Origin: Polychytrium aggregatum
Taxonomy: Eukaryota; Chytridiomycota; Chytridiomycetes; Polychytriales
Reading direction: 5' to 3'
Length of the DNA stretch: 64,000 bases
NCBI RefSeq assembly: GCF_025602895.1
Contig: NW_026516216.1
Location: 558,001 to 622,000 of the forward strand
Shown here piece by piece: positions 1 through 10,100 of the stretch; position 1 is the first letter of the stretch; the number at the start of each line of letters is the position of its first letter. The notes under the pieces are model-generated. The model saw only the letters and a list, made by a program, of their open reading frames with translations, was not told the origin of the DNA and made no database searches. Both the position numbers and the translations under genes were made by a program.

Positions 1-47
1 TATTCTCGCATGCGTTGGCCGCCTCCCCCGGTTGCTGATTCATCTGC

Positions 48-2842
48 TCAGACAACGACTCGGAACTTGGCAAAGACATAGGGGTAATTGTGTTGGTACC
101 AGTTGCGGAAGGTCTTGCGGCTGGCGATTGTCGGAACGGTGGCCCAGGAGGCACCCAGCACGACAAAGTGGTGATCGTCACTAGAAGTCGGACATCAGCG
201 TTAGTACGTCATTGTCAAGGCTCGACTGTCGACGGATGTTTGTGTTGCTCGGGGAGAAGCAGGAACTGGTACTCACAAAAAGTCTGACGAGTATCCTGGG
301 TACAGCTTGCTCGTCTCAAAACCCGGGAAAGGCCTGAAGTGTGTGCGGGTGAGCTCCCAGCCATTGTCGTCGATCTGAGAGACCGAGTCCGGGTCGGCTG
401 GGGTTTCGACATCGACCGGCGTCCACTCGACAAAGCCACTGTTCCTTGGTCGGGCTGGCGATGTGCCCTTGGTGGTCTTGTCGACGCACTGGCGAATACG
501 AGCAATCTGCTCCTCCGAAGGCAGGCTTCCCCCAATGGATTTGGCATAGGCGTCGGCTTGATCAAAGGAGACGTAAGCAGGCCAGCGGCTGGCTGGTCCG
601 TTGGCGTCCTCTCCGTCTGCGTGGATGGGAACGGGGCCAAGCGCCGTTTTGACTGCCGCACCGTCGTCGGTCCAGGACTTTGGAAGCAGGCTCTCAGGCT
701 TGCCTTGGGCGCACCAGAACTTGTAGTACTCCTGCACAGCCACAGGGCGATTCTGCACAGAGAATCCGTCGACTTGGACGGTCAGCTCGGGCGACTCGTT
801 GTCCCAGCCAAAGACAAAGCTGCTGCCGGCATTGCCGTCGTCCTGTTCTCGGTGGAGCGTGCCCAGAGTGACCTGTCCAGCGGAGACCTGTGCGAGTGCA
901 GCGGGTGCAAGAGGAACCAGGGGCTGCTGTCCAAGCCGCTTTGGTCTGACAATACCAGCAGGCGGCAGAGTATGGTCGGACTGGACGAGCATGTACAGGA
1001 AGGTCTCGAGATGCATGGCATCGTGCTCGAAACACATGCAGACGGCGCGGGCGGCAGTCTTGTCGACTGCAGTATCTTGGGCATCTGCCAGCTTGCAGAT
1101 GATATCGCGAGCTCTGCGGCGCACTTGGTCGCGATAGGCGAGCACCTCGTCAAGAGCAGGCCAGCTGTTCGGGACGAGCGAGTGCGAGTGGCATTGGCTG
1201 GGATCGTCGACGATGGGGTCGATTCCGCGCTCAAAGATGGTGGCAAAGTACTTGGGCTCAGTCAGCGGCAAGTTGAAGGCCTTGGAAAGCTGAATATCCA
1301 GGAAGCCAGGAAGATGGCCGAGGTAGAATATGTACGGATGCCGGAGGGCAATGGGGGCCTCGAGATATCGGTCCGACGGGATCATGGTAGTCGAAACAAC
1401 ATCCCTGAGTATCAGCAGTTCCATCAGCACGCAACCGGATTAGCAAACGTGGGCCGGTGTCAAAGGAACGCCGTCGACAACACCGAGCAGCGCTGCACAC
1501 AGGCGGTCCGATTCGTGGGCCGCCACTACAACTCGCCACTTACCAGGCATTCCACAGAGACTCCCACTCGGCCAGCACGGGGATGCCGTTTGAAAGCCGC
1601 GGCTCGGGAGAAAACACAACCGATGGCTTCTGGAACACAAACATACTGTATCGATCCGAGGAATCTTTCCAGCGATCGACGTGGGCGAGCCCGGTGCCGG
1701 CGGTAGCGTTGTAGACCTCGCTGTCCGAGTACTTGTACGAGTACTCAACATTGATGATCTCGCCGCGATGCAGGTGTACCTGGATCGAGTCCTGCAGATC
1801 GATGGTCTGCTCGACCTTGGACTGGTAGTATGCCTCATGGCGGCCCTCATGGCGGTTGTAGATCGAGAGGTAGCTGAAGGCGTCTCGCTCAAAGACCCTG
1901 CGCCCAAAGAGTCTGTTGATATGGTCGAATCCGTTCAGAATGAACTCGGCCGTGACTCCCTTTGGATCGTCGTAGGCTAGCTTGACGTCCTCGGGCTTGT
2001 TGCGGCCGTCGATACCGCAGAAAAAGTCGTCGCCGGCGTTCATGGCTGCGCTGGCCACGCGGCTGAGAAAGTCGCGGGCTTGGGCCCGAGTAAAGTTCCC
2101 GATGGATGAGCCAAGCCACAGGAAGCTCTTGTGGACGGTCTGGGGGATGTTTGCGCGGATCCACTGAAGCGAGTCGTCGTAGGTGCCAAGAAGTCCGACA
2201 AAGCGGATCTCGGGGTATTCGGCGCAAAGGGGGGTCAGGCAATCGCGCAGCGAGGCCTCGGACAAGTCCAGGGCATAGTACGTGATGTTCTTGCGGTGCT
2301 TTGTGATGGCATCGAGGAGGTACTTTGTTTTCCTCATGGATCTGACGAGAAACGGCCCGGCGAATCAGAGCGAGTGGAGGTCGGGGGGGGGGTGCATGAG
2401 GGTGCCGCTGTCGGCGGACAATCACAACGGCTATATCGCGATCCAGGGTGGAAGGCAGGGACCAAACTCACCCGACACCAAGCTCGACCAGCACCGAGTC
2501 GTCCTGGATGTAGTTCAGGATCATCTCCTCGGCGTGGCGCTTGAAGATGTCGATCTCGGCATTGAAGAGATAGTACTCGTCGAGATTGGTGATCCTGTCG
2601 TAGATTTCCAGGCCGAGGTCATCGTACAGAACCATTGTGGGAATGCTGCGGATCAGGTGCTCTGAGCCCGTGTCTGGGTGGGTGAACACCACTCGGGGCG
2701 ACATGAACTCGTTGATGATGTTCTTGACGAGTCCTTCGGGAGACAGGTCCGAGAGGCCAAAAGAGGCTGGACGGATGTCGATGATTTCAGCGCCGGAGGC
2801 GGCGGCGGCAGCGGTGGCGGGAAGAATCTTGTGGGGCGACAT
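48..2842 (-). CDS. egt1: Egt1-type ergothioneine biosynthesis enzyme (histidine trimethylase fused to EgtB-like sulfoxide synthase)
   Basis: Four exons join in phase: 2842-2472, 2341-1544, 1404-277 and 180-48, giving 809 aa. The N-terminal half is the SAM-dependent histidine methyltransferase (EgtD/DUF2260) domain: ELGVGS at the SAM site is followed by RKTKYLLDAI and later FLWLGSSIGNF. The C-terminal half is a DinB plus formylglycine-generating-enzyme-like domain. It carries H420 in FYLGHLPGF and the iron-binding HX3HXE motif (H517, H521, E523 in FEHDAMHLETF). The end, FRNWYQHNYPYVF, is typical of fungal Egt1. In the family, the enzyme makes hercynine from histidine and then its cysteine sulfoxide, both cytosolic steps towards the antioxidant ergothioneine. 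The start ATG precedes SPHKILP, and the last intron has a perfect TACTAAC branch point. Exon 1 ends GTCGG and exon 2 begins ATCC, restoring GS at the SAM loop. All key residues I could check are present. Confidence 0.95.
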
Positions 2843-2925
2843 GAGGGGCCTGTGAACAGAGCGTGCGGTGCGGGTTTGGCGAGTGCAGTCGATGGTGCCG
2901 ACGAGGGACGGCAGTCGCAGGGACC

Positions 2926-2932
2926 TATATAT
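2926..2932 (-). promoter_or_regulatory. Candidate TATA box for egt1
   Basis: A TATATAT string lies 84-90 bases upstream of the egt1 ATG in an otherwise GC-rich spacer. Position and composition fit a core promoter element. No transcript start is known, so this is inference. Confidence 0.35.
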
Positions 2933-3120
2933 GCAAAGCGGTGCGATTCGAGGGGGGGGGTGCGGGGGAGTGCGGGGGAGGTGCACCAAGCCGAGGGAAA
3001 TGATCCGCAGCGGCCTGGGGATTGCAAGCCAAATCACGCGGGCGTGTCGTTTTGGAGCACTGGGCCACGGGGAGGCGACTCCGCACGCTTTGAAATGCGT
3101 GCGCCGTTCATTGGGCGAAA

Positions 3121-3153
3121 CAGCAACAAACAGCAACAAACAGCAACAAACAG
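3121..3153. repeat. 10-bp tandem repeat CAGCAACAAA x3
   Basis: Three exact consecutive copies of CAGCAACAAA are followed by CAG, in the egt1 upstream spacer. Confidence 0.9.
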
Positions 3154-3931
3154 TGGCGGGGTTGCTCAGGCGGCAGAAGAAGGCGGTGGGGAAGCACCAA
3201 TCGGGGCAGCGGGGGCAGCGGTGGGGTATGCACGAACGGGGCAGATGTGCCGCGGGGCGGCGACAGACACGCTGTGATGGACGAAGGACAGGCCGACGGG
3301 GCAGATGTATCGGGCAGATGCACTGGGCAGATGCACCGGGCAGCAGAGGCCGGGAACGGTGGCCGGTGTGGTGTCGGGAAGAGAGCACGGCTGGCCCGGT
3401 CAAGCCGCGAGCATCGCAGAAGCCTCTGCGTCGCCATGGCCATGAGCCCGCAGCGCCACCGCAAGCCTTGGTTGCCGTTCGGCGCCCGTGAGCAACGGCT
3501 GCAGGATGGCGGTTGTGGGTGTTACTTGTCGACCATGCCGAGCCGGTTCTGGCTGAATCGGCGGGCCGTGCTGCCATGGGTGGTGCTCCGGGCTGCCCCT
3601 CCCCAACAGGGGCAGCAGTGCAGACCGCATTTCGAAATCCAGGTGCCCCAAACGACACCGCTGCCGATGCCGACACCAATACCGACGCCGATACCGGCAT
3701 TCCACGTCCGTCACGGCCACCCTCGATTTCAAAGCTCCCAGGCGTCGCCACAGGACTGGCCACAGAGATTTCGAATACCTGCGCCCTGCGAATCGGCAAA
3801 CGGAACTTTGCTCGCAGCGGCATGGGCAAGCACAATCGAGCACGGGAATCCTTGGGATGCACAGATTCGGTCCAGCGTCGAGAACCAAGAGCAAATCCGG
3901 CGAGGAAAACCGCGGGCCGATAGGGCTCTCA

Positions 3932-4016
3932 GTCACATACTGAACATCTCACATCTCACATACTGAACATCTCACATCTCACATCTCACATCTCACATCT
4001 CACATCTCACATCTCA
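3932..4016. repeat. CACATCT heptamer array
   Basis: About ten copies of the 7-mer CACATCT are interspersed with two CACATACTGAA variants. The array ends some 270 bases upstream of the carboxypeptidase Y start codon. Confidence 0.9.
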
Positions 4017-4287
4017 CGCACCGGTCCCGCCAGCCAGCCAGCCCCCCGCATCTCAGTCGCCGTCATGTCGGCCCGCCCGCTCCCGCCAGAATCCGTTCTC
4101 GGTCCGCAAGTGCAAGGGGTTGGGGTTCGGCTCGCGCCCGTGTCCGTTCGTCGTGGGTCGGCGTTCCGACCCTGGCTTTCCCACCGCGCCAAGGCCGGAC
4201 GACCTCTTGATCTGCGCTTGGCTCGCCCGCCCCTCTCTGCCCTCCATCCACCCACCAGCGCTCACTTCCCTCTCCAGCGCAGTTACC

Positions 4288-6677
4288 ATGAAGCTCCTCC
4301 AGTCTGCCCTGGCCATCTTCCTCACGGCCTCCGCCGCCGTCTCCGCGGTTGCTGCTGCCAGCCAGCAGGCCGTCATGTCCGATGCTGCCAACGGCCGCCT
4401 GTCCAAGCACAGGTTCGCCTCGGCCGCGGCTTCCAAGCATGTTGTGCAGGCCGCCATGTCGACCAACACCGTCGATCTCCACGGTGCCGACGGCCATGTC
4501 CACACCTGGACCATCTACAAACACCAGCGCTTCCCCAAGTACTCTCTCCGGGTCAAGAAGGGCAGCGAGCTCTGCGACCCCGACGTCTCGCAGATCTACG
4601 GCTACCTCGATGTTGACGAGGAGAAGCACGTATGTGTCGTTGTTCCTGTGCCGAGACCTCTGTACCCGCTCTCCCGTTGATGCATGTTGTTTCGCTTGGT
4701 GCATTGTATTGCTGGCCGCTCGGTTGTCTCGTGGCCATGGTTGCTCTCCCGAGGCTGGGCAGTGCAAGTCGTGGCCTGCGGATCGACTGGCGGCGTTCTG
4801 TTGCGGGGCTTTTTGTCGTGATGCAGAGCTGCGTCACGGCTCGAGTGATCAGGGGCTGGGTGATCAGTATCGGGCTTTATATTCCGAGATCAAATCTGCG
4901 CGTGTATCTGGCGGGCCTGGTTCGATCAGAACGATTTCTCTGTCCGGGTTGCTGACGCTCGCCCCCCGTGCTTTCGCCTCCAGTTCTTCTTCTGGTTCTT
5001 TGAGTCTCGCCACAAGCCCGAGTCTGATCCCCTTGTCCTGTGGCTCAATGGAGGCCCTGGCTGCTCGTCGCTTACCGGTCTCTTCATGGAGCTGGGCCCC
5101 TGCCGTGTTAATGAGGGCGGCCAGGGCACCACCTTGAACCCTTACTCCTGGAACAACAAGGCCAACGTCATCTTCTTGGACCAGGTAGCGTTGCCTTCCG
5201 TTGCATCCGTCCTTGCGTGTGCGTGTGCAGCTGTCGATCCTATATTGACCATGTGGTGTTGTCTGCGGCCGCCTTTCTGCCTTCCTTGTGCCCGCATAGC
5301 CTGTCAATGTTGGCTTCAGCTACGCCGATGGCGGCAAGCAGACCAGCACCACCGTCGAGGCCGCCGCCGATGTCTTTGCCTTCCTCCAGCTCTTCCTCGG
5401 CAGCAACGAAAAGTACATTGACCTTCCTTTCCACGTCACGGGCGAGTCCTATGCCGGCCACTATGTCCCCGCCATCGGCAAGGTCATTGCCGACCACAAC
5501 AACGAGGCCGGCCCCGATGAGACCGAGATCCTGCCCATCAACCTGGCTTCTCTGGCCATCGGCAACGGCCTGACCGATCCCCTCAACCAGTACTCTGCCT
5601 ATGCTGATATGGCCGAAGACGAAAAGTATGGCCCCATCTTGGATGCCGATGTTATCCAGGACATGCGCAACAAGTTCCCTACCTGCCGCACCCTGATCAA
5701 CTCCTGCTACAAGTACCAGACTCCCTTCACTTGTGTGTAAGTTTCCATGGTGTCGCCTGGGCTGTTATTGCTCCGGCACTGTCGCCCTCTCATGGCCGTG
5801 TCCGATCTGCCGGGCTAACGCGCGCTTATTCGCTAGCCCCGGTGCCATCTACTGCAACAACGCCATGATCAACCCCTTCCAGCAGACCGGCCTGAACATC
5901 TACGATATTCGCAAGAAGTGCGACAGCAGCAACCCCCTGTGCTGTGAGTTCTCGCGACCCGCGCACACCGCTCTGAGCACTGCTGCGTCGATCTGCTGTG
6001 TCCGTTGCTGTGGTCAGCTCCGCTCGCCCGGCTTGATTCCGTAAGTTGCTCAAGTGATCTAACTGTGTTTGCTATTCCTTTCCTCCTTGTGCAGACTCTA
6101 TCCTCACCGACATCGAGTCGTTCCTGAACCAACCTCAGGTCCAGCAGACTCTCGGTGTTGATCACGAATACAAGGGCTGCAACATGGACATCAACATGAA
6201 GTTCATGATGGCCGGCGACTGGATGCGCCCCTATGTCAACAACCTCCCTCCTCTCCTCGACGACGGAATCCAGATCCTCATCTACGCCGGCGATGCTGAT
6301 TATATCTGCAACTGTAAGTCGCACCCGGCTGTTCCTGGCAGCGATTGCCAGCGGGCCACCTCGACATTTGCGCCATCCCCCATGTGCAGTGCGACGCTGC
6401 AGACTGGCAGTCCCTAATGTCTCTGTCTTGTCTGGCTGTAGGGATCGGCAACAAGAACTGGGCTCTCGAGCTCGACTGGTACGGCCGCGACGCTTTCCAG
6501 GAGGCCGAGGATCTCGACTGGATCTCGACTACCACCGGCAAGAAGGCTGGCGAGTTCCGCACCTTCGAGTCGTTCACCTACCTGCGCGTCTACGAGGCTG
6601 GCCACATGGTTCCCTATGACCAGCCCGAGCACTCCTCGGATATGATCAACGAGTGGATCAAGAAGACCTCTTTCTAA
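4288..6677 (+). CDS. Carboxypeptidase Y-like serine carboxypeptidase (S10), vacuolar
   Basis: Six exons (4288-4629, 4984-5184, 5300-5736, 5837-5943, 6095-6313, 6442-6677) give 513 aa, close to yeast CPY. The N-terminus [20 protein letters not shown] is a clear signal peptide, followed by a pro-region. Family signatures appear in order: [14 protein letters not shown] substrate-binding loop, VNVGFSY, the nucleophile serine S231 in GESYAGHY, the Asp region [14 protein letters not shown], and the catalytic His in [11 protein letters not shown]. Paired cysteines typical of CPY are present ([21 protein letters not shown]). The family cleaves C-terminal residues from peptides in the vacuole after propeptide removal. 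The pro-region looks shorter than the roughly 90-residue one in yeast. The start ATG follows a CT-rich tract and fits the signal peptide. Confidence 0.95.
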
Positions 6678-7170
6678 TTTCCCATGTCAAGACATCCGTT
6701 GCGCCTGTGCCGAGATGGCTTGCGACGCGGATCGCTGACCTCGAGAGACGACAGAGTTTACTTCTCCCGTGCCTTTTCATTTTCTTGCCTCTTTGCAGCC
6801 CTCGATATCTTTGGTCCTATTTGTGCGGGCCTGCTTTCGGATCTGCCCAGACCAGGGGTCCTTGGCCTTGTGCTGGTAGCTGGTCGTAATTGAGAATACA
6901 TGAACTTTGCCGTTGCCGTTGCCGCTGCCGTTGCCGTTGACGATGTCGCTGCCCGGCCTTGCCGCTCACGTGCCGGATCGAACCAGGTGGCCCAGTCGTG
7001 GCTGTCTGTCGATCGCCCGTGTTTTCGCCCTTTTTTGACCCTGCCCATCTTCGCTCCTTGGTTGAGCACCTCCGCGCGCACATCAGCTTCGAGACCCGAC
7101 CGCCAACGTTCCAGCCCAGCCCAGCCTCCCGTCCACGCATCGAGTCTCTGTTCGTACACGGCTGCAAGTC
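6678..7170. other. Intergenic region / Nup98-Nup96 promoter
   Basis: This 0.49 kb spacer holds the 3' end of carboxypeptidase Y and the 5' region of the nucleoporin gene. It contains a GCCGTT hexamer array and a CACGTG E-box at 6967-6972. I see no other gene. Confidence 0.6.
6908..6939. repeat. GCCGTT hexanucleotide repeat
   Basis: Five near-perfect GCCGTT units, one of them GCCGCT, lie about 230 bases upstream of the nucleoporin start codon. Confidence 0.85.
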
Positions 7171-10100
7171 ATGTTTGGTCAGTCTGGGTTTGGACAGTCG
7201 TCCATCTTTGGCCAGCCCAACCCCGCTGCAACTCCTGCCTTTGGCCAGCAGCCCAATGCTGGTATGTCTCCGAATCCACCATCTCGATCTCGGTGCGATC
7301 AGCTCATGTTGCCTCTTTGGAGCTGGTCCCGCTTGGATTTCTGGCTCTGTGATCCGTCCATGTGCTTTTTTCTTCTTCTTGCATCCGAACTGGCTGCTGC
7401 TGCTGCTGCTGGATGACGCTGATCGCCGCCCACACACCCGGAGATGATCTATCGTCAAGCCCCAGCCGATTGGCAATGGCGGCTCGATGCCAGTGCCCCA
7501 ATGCCCCAGTGCGCACGCTAACCATATTCGCTGCCATGTTTCGGTCAATAATTCAGGCTTCGGCGCCCCTGCTAGTGCCCCTGCCTTTGGAGCCGCCCAG
7601 CCCGCAGGCTTCGGTCAGCCGGCCAACACAGGCTTTGGCGCACCCGCTCCTGCCTTCGGATCTGCTTCGTCCTTTGGCCAGCCTCCATCTGGCTTTGGCC
7701 AGCCCAGTACATTCAACAGTGGAGCCGGCACAAGCTCAGGTAGGGCTGATGGCGTGCATTGCATGCGATCCAGCCGATTGCTGGGTTCATGGAGAGCCGT
7801 CGCTAGGATGCGTGCATCCGCATCTTTTCCAGTTCGAGTTTGTCCTTTGGCTCGCTGGCCGATTCACTCATGCTCGTCTGCTATCCATGCGTCTTGTTGT
7901 GATCGGTTTCGTGGCCGCTCTTGAACCCGCAGCATTCGGGGGCTCTGCCTTTGGCTCGACGCAGAACAGAACTGGGTTTGGTGCCGCTGGCCCCGCTGGA
8001 GCAGCCTTTGGGGCCGCAACACCTGCCGGAAACGCTGCTTTTGGAGGAGCCGGGGCATTTGGATCCGCAAGTGCGTTCGAGTTTCTGGTCCTCGCTTTGG
8101 ACGGATCGGCGTGCATATCAGTGCAAGCACCTCTGCGGCCGCATGCTTTGGACGGACTGTAGCCATCGGCGGGGCACTCCGTTTTGAACGTGCTCTTGAC
8201 ATGCCTGGGACTCTCGAGAAATCCCGCCACGGCCTGAGTTTACTGACCCTTTCGATCACACTTTCTTTATCCCACTCAGGCCAACCTGCTTTCGGTTCTA
8301 CTGCCACGGCCGGCGGCGGCCTCTTTGGCGCGAAGCCCGCGGCGAGCGTCTTTGGCTCGGCATCAGGCGCTGGATTCGGAGCTGCGAATCCTGCCTTTGG
8401 TGGTGCCGCTGCCCCTACGGCCTCAGGCTTTGGTGGCGGCACCCTCGGGGGCTTTGGCAATTCCTCGACTCAAACCACCCAGAACAGCAACAACGGAACC
8501 GGAAATCCCAGCTACGCTGCAACCTCCGAAAAAGAACAAAACACCAGCACCAGCATTTCGTTCCAGAGCATCAACGCCATGCCTGCATACCGCAATTGGT
8601 CCTTTGAGGTGCGTCCCCTCGCCTTGCAATCGTCATTTGAGCGCATCCCGTCCTGGCGCGACCCAGTCCGACCCGATCCGATGGGTGTGCGACAGGAGTT
8701 TTGTTGTTAGCCGTATTCTGACTGATATCTTGCGCTGCACGCTGCGTGGCTGTTGCGCTCTGGTGCCGTCTCGCCTGCATCAACAGGAGCTGAGGGTTCA
8801 AGACTACGTCATGGGCAAGAAGCATGCTGGCGCTGTTCCTAATTCTGGCGCTGCCGGTGCCGCCGGCTTTGGACAGAGCGCCTTTGGGGCTGCCGTCCCC
8901 TCTGCATTCGGAGCCGCTGCCCCTGCAACTCCCTTTGGCGCTGCTCCATCGGCCTTTGGTGCCACTACTCCTTCGGCCGCTGGCTTTGGGGCAGCACCCG
9001 CTCCGGCCTTTGGCGCCGCCGCAGCCACACCTGGCTTTGGTGGTGGTGCTGCCAGCACCGGTGGCTTTGGTGCATCGGCCTTTGGTGGAGGTAGGTCAGC
9101 TGCTCCAGCCTAAATCTCTCTCTGAACGGTCGGGCTGGCATGATTGCCCTAACGCGGACTACTTATTTCTGCCATCTTCAGGTACCTCAGCCTTTGGTGG
9201 AGCCAAATTCGGAGCAACGACCCCAACCACAAACACAACATTCGGAGGTACTCCTGCTGCAGCCTCTGCCTTTGGCAGCGCCGCTGCCGCCAAGCCCGCT
9301 TTTGGATTTGGTGAGTACTTTTGGGCGCATCCTGGAGACTAGACGGCTGTTTGCGGCCTCCCTCTCCGTCGATCTGTGCCTTTGCTCATCACAACCTGAC
9401 ACCATCCATGGTATTGTTGCAGCCCCTGCAGTATCGGCCGCTCCTGCCACTCCCTTCGGAGCTGCTGCAGCGACACCCTTTGGCCAGGCGACAGCGGCAT
9501 CCGGTCTTTTCGGCGCCAAACCCGCAACAGGGTTCGGTGCCGCTGCTGCCACACCAACCCCTGCAACTCCCTTTGGTGCCCAGACGGCAGCGGGTGGTCT
9601 CTTTGGGACCGCGACACCAGGTTTGTGCTTGATATGCAACGCTGTTCTCGTGCATGGCCGCAGGTTCTGTGACGTTGCGCTCAGTGCAAGCCTGCGGACA
9701 CTGTCGTCCGCTTGAGACTCCATGCTCACCTCGTTGATGTCAATAGCTGCTCCCTCAGCATTTGGTGGAGCCTTTGGCGCTGCAGCCACTTCTGCTCCTG
9801 CTGCAGGTTCTCTCTTTGCAGCTCCTGCCACAGCTACCCCGGGTCTCTTTGGCGCCGCTCCTGCTGCTAGCGCTGGCACTGGGCTGTTTGGTGCGGCCAC
9901 CCCTGCGGCCGCACCCGCAGCTGGCGGGCTGTTCGGTGCTGCTGCTTCTAGTTCGAACTTGTTTGGCGCAAAACCTGCAGGTAACCACTTCCGCAGTCCC
10001 TTTCGTCGCTCTACTGGACGGCGCTGTAATCTTAGCATGGCTTATGGTGAAGCGAAGTTGGCAAGGTGTACTTGTCTTCTTTGCTCAAAGACTAACGCAA

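Larger units (their letters stand above)
2843..4287. other. Divergent intergenic spacer between egt1 and carboxypeptidase Y
   Basis: This stretch holds the 5' regions of two divergent genes. Long open frames on both strands lack any recognisable domain and look like GC-rich noise. It contains several short tandem arrays, including repeated CAGATG words at about 3300-3345. I see no supported gene. Confidence 0.6.
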
